From the NCBI GenBank assembly GCA_041398605.1, contig JAWKUK010000006.1:186001-250000 (forward strand): a DNA stretch of 64,000 bases, given 5' to 3'. The position numbers and the translations under genes are program-made. Below the pieces are notes generated by a model, which saw nothing but the letters and a program-made list of their open reading frames with translations, ran no database searches and was not told the origin of the DNA. Shown here one piece after another: positions 1-8,323 of the stretch. Source of the DNA: JAWKUK01 sp041398605 (GTDB lineage Bacteria; Planctomycetota; UBA1135; GCA-002686595). Numbering within the stretch: the stretch's first letter is position 1; every line of letters begins with the position of its first letter.

Positions 1-1
1 C

Positions 2-370
2 CTCGTGGCGCGGATCCTGACCAAGGAGGGCGCGGCGGTCACCGAGGCCCAGGACGGGCGGGCCGCCGTCGAGGCCCTCTCCTGTGGCGGGAGGTTCGAT
101 GCGCCGCTCTGCGAGCCCCCGCCGTTTGACGTCGTCTTGATGGACATGCAGATGCCGGTGCTCGACGGCTATAGCGCCACGAGGATCCTCCGCGCCCGTG
201 GCTCACACGTAGCCATCATCGCCTTGACCGCGCACGCGATGACAAGCGACCGAGCGCGCTGCGTCGACGCAGGATGTGACGACTTCGCCACGAAGCCGAT
301 CCAACGCGCGGAGCTCATCTTGGCGTGCTCCCATGCAGCGACGCTTTCGTCGATGCGCGTTGAAGCGTAG
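2..370 (+). CDS. Response-regulator receiver domain, C-terminal part of a larger protein (5' end outside window)
   Basis: The reading frame is open to the left edge, so this is the 3' end of a longer gene. The visible 122 residues form a CheY-like receiver: an L-V-A-R-I-L-x-x-E-G-A start of helix 1, the phospho-acceptor Asp in DVVLMDMQMPVLDGY, the T in IIALTAHA and the K of the FATKPI motif. The pattern of beginning just before helix 1 and ending about 15 residues after the conserved Lys is common for receivers at the end of hybrid histidine kinases; that it is a hybrid kinase rather than a lone regulator is inference. It would take phosphate from a kinase domain on the Asp. The TAG stop lies 42 bases before the end of the convergent permease gene. 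Confidence 0.8.
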   Translation, partial: LVARILTKEGAAVTEAQDGRAAVEALSCGGRFDAPLCEPPPFDVVLMDMQMPVLDGYSATRILRARGSHVAIIALTAHAMTSDRARCVDAGCDDFATKPIQRAELILACSHAATLSSMRVEA

Positions 371-412
371 GCGGCGCTGGACGCAGCCCCTGCAGCGCCA
401 GCGCCGGCGCGG

Positions 413-2941
413 CTACCGCAGGCTCACGAGCGGCGGCACGTTGCGCGCTCGGGCCGTCGCGAGCGAGCCCGCTACCAGAGCGAGCGCCATGCCAGCGGCC
501 GCCGCGGCGGGCACGACCCAAAGGGCAGGCGAGCCAGGGAGGTCGAGCACTGCGTCCAAGAACCCGTAGGCGAGGATCCATGCCCCGGCGCCGCCGAGCG
601 TGCCCGCCAAGGCGCCCACGAGCGCGTGCTCGACGGCCATCAAGCGCGCGACGCCGGCGCGTGTCACGCCGAGCGCCTTCAGCAGCGCCGCTTCGCGCGC
701 GCGCCGCGCGGCCGTCGCGAGCGCCGCGACCGCGAGGATCGCGACACCAGTCAGGGTGACGGCGCCGCCCAAGACTTGGACGGCCGACGCGACCCGCTCG
801 ACGACGGCGGTGACCTTCTCCAGCAGCGGCCGCAGCCGCAGCACCGAGACGTTCGGGTGTGCGCGCGCGAGCGCGGTCTGCAGCGCGTCCTCTTGCGCCG
901 CGTCGACACGCGCCGCGACGAGCTCCCAGCCCGGCGCGCCGTCCAGCGCCCCCGGCTCGACGACGACGAAGAAGTTGATGCGGAACGTCGCCCAATCGAC
1001 CTCACGCAGGGTCGTCACGACGAGCTCCAGCGGGACACCTTGGACATCGAAGGTCACCGTGTCGCCGATGCTGACGCCGAGGTCCTCCGCGAAGCGCGCC
1101 TCGAGGCTGACCTCCGTCCGCGCGGGGTCGCGCCACAACGTGTTCTGGGGCAGGCCCGGCGCCGGCGCGGCGGCGACCAGCGCGTTGCTGGGCGGCAACA
1201 CGTCGGCGAAGGTCAGGCGCTGCTCGCGTGACAGCGCCCAGCGGCTTCGCCCCTCGGACCCTGCGAGGAGCTGCGCGACCGGCGTCCCTTTCACCGCGCC
1301 CAGGCGCGCCATCACGACCGCGGTCCGATCCACGCCGGTCGCGCCGTGCGCGTCGAGCAAGGCGCGCACGCTGCTCGACTGATCGAACTGCACATCGACC
1401 AGGAAGACGCTCGGCGCGTCCTTCGGGATTCCGGCCAGGAACTCGCGCCGCAGGCGCGTCGAGACGAGGCCCATCGCGACCACGACCAGGACCCCCGCGC
1501 CCAGCGCGACCGCCGCGGCCGGTGTGCCGGAGTTTGGGCGCGCCAACGCGGCGAGGCCGTGACGCAGGGTCGGCCCGAAGCGCTCGCGCGGCAAGTGCCC
1601 CGCCAAGCGCGCGGCGCAGAGCGCGCCGCCGGCGAGCGCGCCCGCCAGGAGAAAGACGCCTGCTGTGAACGCAAACGCCGTCCAGCCGCGATCGCTCTGC
1701 GCGTAGGCCGCGGCGAGCACGACGGCAAAGAGCGCGACGAACGACCCGATGCGCACGCTCCGCGGCGCGGCCAGCGGGGTCGCCTCGGCGCGCAGCACGC
1801 GCGCCGGCGGGACGCGCCACACCGCAGTGAGGGGCGGCAGAGCAAACCCGGCGGCCGTCGCGAGGCCCAGCGCCACGCCGCGCAGCGCAGCGCGCCACGG
1901 GAACGGCAACCCGGTCGGCACCAGCTCGGGCAGGAGGCGGCCGACGGTCGCCGGCGCGGCGGCGCCGAGCGCCGCGCCGATGCCGCAGCCGACGAGCGCC
2001 AGCGCCGCGAGGTTCGTGAGGTACACCAGGGCGACCTCGCGCGGCCGCATCCCGATCGCGCGCAGGACCGCGACCGCGGGGGTCCGCGCGTCCATCCAGA
2101 GGCGCACGATCTGGGCGACGCCCGCGCCGCCGAGCAGCAGCGAAAGCAGCGCGACGAGGCCGAGGAAGTCCTCGATCCGCCCGAGGGTGCGCGACAGCCC
2201 CGGCGTGGGGTCGGCCGCGGTCTTTGTCGTGAGCGACTCGGCATCGGCGACGCCGCGGCGCAGGTCGCGCACAAAGGCCTCGAGCTCGCGCACGGGCGGC
2301 TCGCCGGGGAGATCGATCAACACGCGGTGGTTGACGCGGCTGCCGAACTGCACGAGGCCCGAGCGAGCGAGCCCGGCCGGCGAGAGGAAGAGCCGCGGGC
2401 CGAGCGTCAGCGCGAAGTCGACGCGATCGGGCTCGTCCACGACCCGACCGACGACGCGGTAAGCGTTGCCGCCGAGCGAGAGCGCGTCTCCGACCTGGAG
2501 CTCGAGCCCGGCGAGGAGCTCGGGCGCCGCGAGCGCTTCGTCCGCGGCGAGCGCGCCGGGGAGGAGCCCCGCGGGCTCCGTCACGAGGGCGCCGTGGAAG
2601 GGATAGCCCGGCTCCGCCGCCTTCAGCTCGACGAGGCGGCTGCCCGCGGGCGCGCTGGCCATCGCAGACAGCTCGGTGACACGCGCGAGGGTCGTATCGG
2701 CGCGCGCCTCGAGGTAGGCGAAGAGCTCCGGCGGCAGCGGCCTGCGCGCTTCGAGGGCGATGTCCGCAGCGAGGAGCGCGCGCGCGTCTCCGCGCACGCT
2801 CGACTGAATGCCGTCGACCAACGCGTTGACGGCGGTGACGGCGGCGACGCCGACGGCGAGGCAAGCGACCACGAAGCCGAGCCGCCCGCGTGAGCCGCGC
2901 GATTCGCGCGCGACCAGCGTCAACAGGGTGCGCAGGTTCAC
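413..2941 (-). CDS. FtsX-family ABC transporter permease, 10-TM YbbP/LolC-like type
   Basis: An 842-residue inner-membrane permease. About ten hydrophobic segments are visible: one near residues 21-42, a large extracytoplasmic block to about 255, then three FtsX-type segments, two central segments, a second FtsX core start, another soluble block and three final segments. This two-FtsX arrangement with 10 helices is that of YbbP-type permeases, which with a MacB/LolD-type ATPase power extraction or export of lipophilic or protein substrates across the envelope. The GTG start is chosen because it overlaps the TGA of the ATPase gene (GTGA); the frame is open further upstream but that part is Arg-rich and lies inside the ATPase gene. 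It is the last gene of a three-gene leftward operon. The substrate is unknown. Confidence 0.85.
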   Translation of the reverse strand: MNLRTLLTLVARESRGSRGRLGFVVACLAVGVAAVTAVNALVDGIQSSVRGDARALLAADIALEARRPLPPELFAYLEARADTTLARVTELSAMASAPAGSRLVELKAAEPGYPFHGALVTEPAGLLPGALAADEALAAPELLAGLELQVGDALSLGGNAYRVVGRVVDEPDRVDFALTLGPRLFLSPAGLARSGLVQFGSRVNHRVLIDLPGEPPVRELEAFVRDLRRGVADAESLTTKTAADPTPGLSRTLGRIEDFLGLVALLSLLLGGAGVAQIVRLWMDARTPAVAVLRAIGMRPREVALVYLTNLAALALVGCGIGAALGAAAPATVGRLLPELVPTGLPFPWRAALRGVALGLATAAGFALPPLTAVWRVPPARVLRAEATPLAAPRSVRIGSFVALFAVVLAAAYAQSDRGWTAFAFTAGVFLLAGALAGGALCAARLAGHLPRERFGPTLRHGLAALARPNSGTPAAAVALGAGVLVVVAMGLVSTRLRREFLAGIPKDAPSVFLVDVQFDQSSSVRALLDAHGATGVDRTAVVMARLGAVKGTPVAQLLAGSEGRSRWALSREQRLTFADVLPPSNALVAAAPAPGLPQNTLWRDPARTEVSLEARFAEDLGVSIGDTVTFDVQGVPLELVVTTLREVDWATFRINFFVVVEPGALDGAPGWELVAARVDAAQEDALQTALARAHPNVSVLRLRPLLEKVTAVVERVASAVQVLGGAVTLTGVAILAVAALATAARRAREAALLKALGVTRAGVARLMAVEHALVGALAGTLGGAGAWILAYGFLDAVLDLPGSPALWVVPAAAAAGMALALVAGSLATARARNVPPLVSLR

Positions 2942-3777
2942 GGCGTCCCAGGGAGGCCAGCAGAGCCCAGCGCGCCCGCCGCGTCGGTCGCAGGGGAAGG
3001 CTCGAGGACCTCGAGCCCGTCGTGGCGCCCTTGAGCGCGCGCGCCGTGCTCGATCGAAATGACCCGCCCGTCGCGCAGATGGACCCGGCGATCGGCGCAC
3101 GACGCGACCTCGAGGTCGTGCGTGACGATGACAAGCGCGGTGCCGTGCTCGCGCTGCAACGCGAGCATCAGCGCGAGCACCTTCTCGCCCGTCGCGCCGT
3201 CCAAGTTGCCCGTCGGCTCATCGGCGAAGAGCAAGCGCGGTCGCGGCGCGAAGGCCCGAGCGAGCGCGACGCGCTGCTGCTCGCCCCCAGAGAGCTGCGA
3301 GGGATAGTGGTGGCTGCGCTCGGCGAGCCCCACTGCAAGGAGCAGCGCGTCTGCCCGCTCTGGCGCGTCCGGGACGCCGGTGAGCTCCAGAGGCAGGAGC
3401 ACGTTCTCGCGCGCGGTCAGGTTCGCGAGCAGCTGGAAGGACTGGAAGACGAAGCCGACGAGCCGGCGGCGCAGGAGCGCGAGGCCGTCCTCGTCGAGCT
3501 GGTTGAGCTCCGCGCCGTCGAGAGCGACCTCGCCCTCGCTCGGCCGATCGAGCCCCGCCAGGAGCCCGAGCAACGTCGACTTGCCGCTGCCGGACGGGCC
3601 GAGGATCGCGACGACCTCGCCCGCACGCACGTCGAAGTCGACGCCGTTCAGCACGGTCAATTCACGGTCCCCGGAGCGCAGCCGCTTGACGAGGCCACGC
3701 GCCTTGAGGAGCTGCGGGGCTTGCTGCGCCGCGCTCGGGTCAGCGTGGGTGGCAGTCGGAGGCTCGAGTTCGGTCAC
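2938..3777 (-). CDS. ABC transporter ATP-binding protein, MacB/LolD/YbbA family
   Basis: A 279-residue ATPase that would energise the FtsX-type permease encoded immediately downstream. Visible motifs: Walker A GPSGSGKST (residues 60-68), a Q-loop in FVFQSFQLL, signature LSGGEQQRVALARA, Walker B LLFADEPTGNLDG and the H-loop in VIVTHD. The NLDG after the Walker B Glu is typical of the LolD/MacB/YbbA group. There is an N-terminal extension of about 20 residues and a C-terminal tail of about 40 residues beyond the fold. GTG start overlaps the stop of the upstream FGase-like gene by GTGA, and its own stop overlaps the permease start in the same way, so the three genes are probably translationally coupled. 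Confidence 0.93.
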   Translation of the reverse strand: MTELEPPTATHADPSAAQQAPQLLKARGLVKRLRSGDRELTVLNGVDFDVRAGEVVAILGPSGSGKSTLLGLLAGLDRPSEGEVALDGAELNQLDEDGLALLRRRLVGFVFQSFQLLANLTARENVLLPLELTGVPDAPERADALLLAVGLAERSHHYPSQLSGGEQQRVALARAFAPRPRLLFADEPTGNLDGATGEKVLALMLALQREHGTALVIVTHDLEVASCADRRVHLRDGRVISIEHGARAQGRHDGLEVLEPSPATDAAGALGSAGLPGTP

Positions 3778-4688
3778 GCTTCTGTGGGGCGAGCGGCGGG
3801 GCTGAGGGCGTCGGCGAGCGCGCGGGCAGCGCGCTCGACCTGGTGCGCGTCCGCGCGCAGTTCGACGAACGGCGTGAACTCTGGCACAAGGAGGTCGCGC
3901 CGCAGCTCGAGGCAGAGGGTCTGCCCGGGGTGCTGCGCAGCGATTCGCGCGGCGAGCGTGACGGGATGCAGGCTATACGAGCCGTTCAGCACCACGTCGT
4001 ATCCCGCGCCCTCGAACGACGCTCTGGCGCGTTCAACGAGCGCGGGGTCGGCGAGGCGCCGGCCCTCGGGGTCATCCACGATCAGGTCCACCGACGCGCG
4101 GAGCGGCCAGGTCGTGATGCGCTCGGGCGCGTAAGCCTCGCGCAGGCGCTCGACGATGCGCTCATCGACCGGCACATCGATGGAGCGCGGCGCGTAGGAG
4201 TGGACCATCAGCATGCGGCCGCCTGCGCGACACACGCGCGCCGCGGCGGCCTCGACCAGGGCGCGGTAGGCGCCATAGCGCAGGAGGAGGAGCGCCGCGT
4301 CCTCGCGTTCGCGCACCCACGCGTGCAGGCCCGGGGTGACCTCGCCCGCCTCGGAGCGACGCTGCGGAGCGTCGACGTCGATGACGCGGTTGCAGTCGAT
4401 GAACGTGCGCGGGACCAGGCAGCGCACGACGGCGGCCGTCCGGCGCGGGTCACGCTCGACGTAGAGCTCCGCGACGCGCTGCGCGAGCTCCGGCGCGCCG
4501 ACATCCGTGTTCACGAAGAAGAACTCGCGCAGCTCGGCCGGGAACTCGCCACGGAGCGCCGCGAGGACACAGTCGTAGTCCTGCGCGCGCGTCGCGCCGT
4601 GCGGCACCTCGAGCAGGAGGTCGACCGCGTCGCTGGCGCGCGCCCCGCGCACGAGCTCGACTTCACAGACGTCCGGGATGGACCGCAT
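3774..4688 (-). CDS. N-formylglutamate amidohydrolase-like protein
   Basis: A 304-residue cytoplasmic protein that I assign to the N-formylglutamate amidohydrolase (FGase) superfamily from its pattern: an early EVPHGAT segment (His as metal-ligand candidate), NTDVGAPELAQRV, the FIDCNRVID motif corresponding to the family's vDxNR signature, and the later MLMVHSYAPRS segment with a second His. FGases hydrolyse N-formyl or N-acyl amino acids; the substrate here cannot be inferred. The ATG at 4688 is chosen because the homologous region begins there and upstream residues are Arg-rich. It is the first gene of the operon with the ABC ATPase and permease, joined by a GTGA overlap. Linkage of an FGase-like enzyme to a YbbAP-like exporter is unusual. 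Family assignment is moderately sure, function is not. Confidence 0.6.
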   Translation of the reverse strand: MRSIPDVCEVELVRGARASDAVDLLLEVPHGATRAQDYDCVLAALRGEFPAELREFFFVNTDVGAPELAQRVAELYVERDPRRTAAVVRCLVPRTFIDCNRVIDVDAPQRRSEAGEVTPGLHAWVREREDAALLLLRYGAYRALVEAAAARVCRAGGRMLMVHSYAPRSIDVPVDERIVERLREAYAPERITTWPLRASVDLIVDDPEGRRLADPALVERARASFEGAGYDVVLNGSYSLHPVTLAARIAAQHPGQTLCLELRRDLLVPEFTPFVELRADAHQVERAARALADALSPAARPTEA

Positions 4689-4991
4689 AGGGCGCAAAGT
4701 ATCGCATCCCGGCAGGTCGCACGGAGCCTGCGCGGGAACTTCGGTCCAGCTTCGCTGGGGCGTGTGGCGAGATCGCACCGGGGCAGGCCCGCGGCTCCAC
4801 GGGTCACTGCGACGCCGTCGAGGCTCGCTCGCGACGCTCCGCGCCATCCGCGCGCGCCGATCGACCGCACGGAGCGCACGCCCGACGGCCCCCGGTGCGC
4901 CCTCGCCGGATGGACCTGGCGACCAGGACAGCGCGCGGGCATGCTCTGCGGGACGCCCATGGACGGCCCGCCGGGTCGTCGAGGAACGCCG
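4689..4991. other. Divergent intergenic region, no gene seen
   Basis: 303 bases between the leftward FGase-ABC operon and the rightward kinase gene, so it should hold promoters in both directions. I see no convincing sigma-70 type -35/-10 pair and no RNA gene. Its only clear element is the Shine-Dalgarno GAGGA at 4981-4985, six bases before the kinase ATG. Confidence 0.5.
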
Positions 4992-7595
4992 ATGGAGAGT
5001 GCCAAGTGGATGCGGATGCGCGCCCTGTTCGAGGGGGCGCTCGACGTCGAGCCGGGCGAGCGCGAGGCGTGGCTCGTCCGCGCCGCCGACGGCGACCACG
5101 AGCTCGTGCGCGAGGTCTCCGCGCTGCTGCGCGCAGAGGCGCGCAGCGCGCTCCCGCTGTCGTTGGGGCCAAGCGGCCTCGCCGGTGACGCGCTCGAGGC
5201 GGGTGGAGACTTGCAGCTCGGCCCCGTCGAGATGCTCGCGGAGCAGGACGATACGCAGCGGCGCGGCTACATCCTCGAGGCGATCATCGGACGCGGGGGC
5301 TCAGGCACCATCTACGCCGCCCTGCAGCGCAGCACGGGCCGCCGCGTCGCCCTCAAGACCCTCGCCTACGCCGCGCCGAGCCGCCCACAGCTCGAGCGCT
5401 TCCGCCTGGAGGGCGGCATCCTCGCGACGCTTCGGCATCGCGCGATCGCGCAGGTGCTGGACGCGGGCCTCCTCGACCGGGACGGGGCCGGGGTGCCGTT
5501 CATCGCGCTCGAGCTCGTCGAAGGCGCCCGCGACCTCGTCCGCTATGCACAAGGCCTGCCGCTCGCGCGGCGCTTGGAGCTCGTCCACGAGGCGTGCATG
5601 GGGCTGCACCACGCGCATCGCAACGGGATCATTCATCGCGACGTCAAGCCGGGCAACCTGCTGGTCGACCAGGACGGGCAAGTGAAGGTCATCGACTTCG
5701 GCCTCGCGCGGATCATCGAAGACGGGGCAGAGCGCGGCCCGGGCGCTCGCTCGCGGACGCGCGAAGGCAGCGTCCTTGGGACCCTCGACTACATGAGCCC
5801 CGAACACGTCGCCGGCTTGCCGCAGGACGTCGATGTCCGCAGCGATGTGTACAGCCTCGGCTGCGTCGTCTTCGAGCTGCTCGCCGGACGTCCGCCGCGA
5901 AGGCTCGCCGACCTCACGCTCACTCAAGCCTTGAGTGCGGTCGCGTCCACGCCGCCCGACCTCGGCCTCCTGCGGCAGCAGGGGGTCCCCGCGGCGCTGC
6001 GCGCGATCGTGGGCAAGTGCCTTGCGCAGCGGCCAGCGGACCGGTATGCCACGGCCCGCGAGCTGGCGCTCGACCTCGAGCGCTTCCTGCGCTCGGAGCG
6101 CGTCCTCGCCATGGAGGGCCGCTCCGCCGCCACGATCGTCGCCTTCGCGCGGCGGCAGCGTGTGGCGCTCAGCGCGACGCTCGCCGTCTTCGCGGCGCTC
6201 TCGATCGGCCTGCTGCAAGCGCGTACGGCGGCGCGCCGGGCCGTCCTGGCGCGGGACGAAGCGCGGGCGGAGGCCGAGACCGCCGGCGCCGTGGCGCGCT
6301 TCTTGGGCGACACGCTCGCGGCAGTGAACCCGTTTCGCGAGGGCGTCGACGTCAAGGTCATCGATCTCCTGGCGCACGCCGAGACGACGCTCCCGGAGCT
6401 CGCCGACGAGCGCGCGCGCGCGATCGTTCGCGGGGTCGTCGGGCAGGGCATGTTGGGCCTCGGGCAGCACGAGCGCGCGATCGTTGAGCTGCGCGGCGCG
6501 CTCGCGGCGCTCGAAGGCCGCATCGACTTGCGCAACCCAACGCGCCTGCAGCTCGTCGCGGCGCTCGCGGACGCGCTCGAGCTGAACGGCAAGTACGCCG
6601 ATTCGCTCGCGCTCACGCGCGAGACGCTGCCGGTCGCGATCGAGGTGTTCGGCCCGGCGGACCGGACGACGCGCTACCTGCGCGTGAACGAAGGCGTCTG
6701 CCTGACGCGGCTCGGGGACGAGGCCGGCGCGCTCGCCGCGTATGAGCGCGTCCTCGCCCTCGACGCGGCTCACGCGACGGCCCGCGTGCGCGACACCGTC
6801 AGCGTCATGGAGCGCTCGGCCGTATCACTCATCGCGCTCGGCCGCGGCGCGGAGGCACGTCAACGACTGGAGCTCGGGTTGCAGCGCCTCCGTGACGCGA
6901 AGATCGAGGGCTCCATGGATGAGACCTCGCTGCGCTCGACCTTGGCGCAGCTCCTGCAGGCGGAGGGTGAGTACGACGCGGCGTATGCCGAGTTCGTCGC
7001 CGTGCTGGAGCAGTACGAGCGGCGAGGAGCGCTCGCCGGGAACATCTTGCCCGCTGCGCTCAACGTCGCGCAGCTCGCGCTCGCCCTCGGCCGCCCTGGC
7101 GAGGCGCGCGAGGTCCTCGCTGAGCGTGAAGCGGTCCTGCGCGCGCACTCCACCGAGCCGACCCGGCACACGTGGTTCTGGCGCTTCACCGAAGCGCGCA
7201 TCGCGCTCGAGGAGGGCGACCTCGCGCGTGCCATCGAGCTCGCGCGCGCTGCGACGGCGATCGGGCGCGAGCTCGCCCCGTCGGGTTGGCCCCAAGAGCA
7301 CTATTCGCTCTCGATCGAGGGCACCGCGCTCGCGCGGCGCGGCGACCTGGACGGCGCGCTCGCCGCGCTGGACGCGGGGGCAGCGGCGCTCGCGACGCAG
7401 TTCGGGGAGACGTCGGACGCCGCGCTCGAGCCGGCCCTCGTGGCGATCACGCTGCTCGCTGAAGCCGATCGCAAGGCGGAGGCCGCCGCCCGCCGCGCCG
7501 CGGCGCTCGAGCGCGCCGCTCGCATCGAGGACGCCGCGCGGCGCGCGCGTTGGGATGCGGACCTGCGCGCGGTCCCGGTCGATGCGCGCCGTTAG
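4992..7595 (+). CDS. Membrane-anchored Ser/Thr protein kinase with C-terminal TPR-like repeats
   Basis: An 867-residue Hanks-type kinase. An N-terminal segment of the WxxMRALFEGALDxxPxEREAWL type, common in these planctomycete/acidobacterial kinases, precedes the kinase domain at about 92-350: Gly-rich loop GRGGSGTIYA, VALKTL (ATP-binding Lys), HRDVKPGNLL with catalytic Asp near 216, IDFGLAR with the Mg-binding Asp, and MSPEHV (APE equivalent). A single TM helix lies near 390-410. The rest, to 867, is Ala/Leu/Glu-rich repeated helices of TPR type, predicted outside the cytoplasmic membrane. ATG 4992 has GAGGA six bases upstream; in-frame ATGs at 4941 and 4959 are alternatives. It faces the ECF sigma gene at 7660-8214 with 64 bases between, the kinase-sigma pairing seen for TIGR02999/ECF43 sigma factors. 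Confidence 0.93.
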   Translation: MESAKWMRMRALFEGALDVEPGEREAWLVRAADGDHELVREVSALLRAEARSALPLSLGPSGLAGDALEAGGDLQLGPVEMLAEQDDTQRRGYILEAIIGRGGSGTIYAALQRSTGRRVALKTLAYAAPSRPQLERFRLEGGILATLRHRAIAQVLDAGLLDRDGAGVPFIALELVEGARDLVRYAQGLPLARRLELVHEACMGLHHAHRNGIIHRDVKPGNLLVDQDGQVKVIDFGLARIIEDGAERGPGARSRTREGSVLGTLDYMSPEHVAGLPQDVDVRSDVYSLGCVVFELLAGRPPRRLADLTLTQALSAVASTPPDLGLLRQQGVPAALRAIVGKCLAQRPADRYATARELALDLERFLRSERVLAMEGRSAATIVAFARRQRVALSATLAVFAALSIGLLQARTAARRAVLARDEARAEAETAGAVARFLGDTLAAVNPFREGVDVKVIDLLAHAETTLPELADERARAIVRGVVGQGMLGLGQHERAIVELRGALAALEGRIDLRNPTRLQLVAALADALELNGKYADSLALTRETLPVAIEVFGPADRTTRYLRVNEGVCLTRLGDEAGALAAYERVLALDAAHATARVRDTVSVMERSAVSLIALGRGAEARQRLELGLQRLRDAKIEGSMDETSLRSTLAQLLQAEGEYDAAYAEFVAVLEQYERRGALAGNILPAALNVAQLALALGRPGEAREVLAEREAVLRAHSTEPTRHTWFWRFTEARIALEEGDLARAIELARAATAIGRELAPSGWPQEHYSLSIEGTALARRGDLDGALAALDAGAAALATQFGETSDAALEPALVAITLLAEADRKAEAAARRAAALERAARIEDAARRARWDADLRAVPVDARR

Positions 7596-7659
7596 CCCGA
7601 GGGACTCAGCGGCGTCCGGGTGGGACACCTGATGAGGCGCCGCCGCGCGCCCCACGCCG

Positions 7660-8214
7660 TTACGGCTCGAGGCGGTTGGCCAGCCACGCGCGCGCGAAAC
7701 GCCAGCGACGATCCACGGTGCGCTCGGACAGCCCGAGCTCCAGCGCGATCTCGGATAAGGAGAGCCCGCCAAAGAACCGCAGCTCGACGATCCGGGCGGC
7801 CTCTGGGTCGTTGCCCGCAAGCTCGGCGAGGGCCTCGTCCAAGTCGAGCAGATCGAGCCCTCGCGGGGCGTCCGCGCCGGTCGACTCGGACAGCGCGACC
7901 TGCGCCCCGGCGCCTCGCTTCTCGGCGCGGCGGGCGCGCACCGCGTCGACGAGCACGTTGCGCATCACCTTGCTCGCGAACGCGAGGAACGCGCGCCGAT
8001 CCCCGAAGGCGAGCCCCTCGCCGGCGAAGAACCGCAGCCATGCCTCGTCGACGAGCAGCGTGGGCTGCAGCGTGACGGCGCGCATGCCGTCGCCAAGGTG
8101 ACGTGACGCGACGCGCCTCAGCTCTTCGGCGAGCCGCGGGACGAGCTGCTGGCGCGCCTCCGTGTCCCCGGCGCCGGCGCGCCGCAAGAGTTCGATGGTG
8201 AGGTCGGGGTCCAC
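7660..8214 (-). CDS. ECF sigma factor, TIGR02999 family (ECF43-like)
   Basis: A 184-residue sigma-70 family factor with regions 2 and 4 only. Region 2 includes RRAGAGDTEARQQLVPRL, TLLVDEAWLRF and FLAFASKVMRNVLVDAVRARRAEKRG; region 4 includes LDEALAELAGNDPEAARIVELRFFGGLSLSEIALEL and the recognition helix LSERTVDRRWRFARAWL. The spacing and LxxDEAWLRF / NVLVDxxRxRxAxKRG pattern are those of TIGR02999, whose members lie beside Ser/Thr kinases and, where studied (EcfP/PknT in Vibrio), are activated by phosphorylation rather than by an anti-sigma factor. No anti-sigma gene is present here. GTG at 8214 fits the usual family start; ATGs upstream in frame (8277, 8289) are possible. The convergent neighbour is the kinase gene, the likely partner. 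Confidence 0.9.
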   Translation of the reverse strand: MDPDLTIELLRRAGAGDTEARQQLVPRLAEELRRVASRHLGDGMRAVTLQPTLLVDEAWLRFFAGEGLAFGDRRAFLAFASKVMRNVLVDAVRARRAEKRGAGAQVALSESTGADAPRGLDLLDLDEALAELAGNDPEAARIVELRFFGGLSLSEIALELGLSERTVDRRWRFARAWLANRLEP

Positions 8215-8323
8215 GGCAGAGACGAAGCGGCAAATCGTGGCGCCGCCGTCGAACGGGCGCCGTTCTGGGGGCGCCATGCAGTATGACACCCCCGTTCAAC
8301 ACCGACTGGACGCCCCGCTCTCA

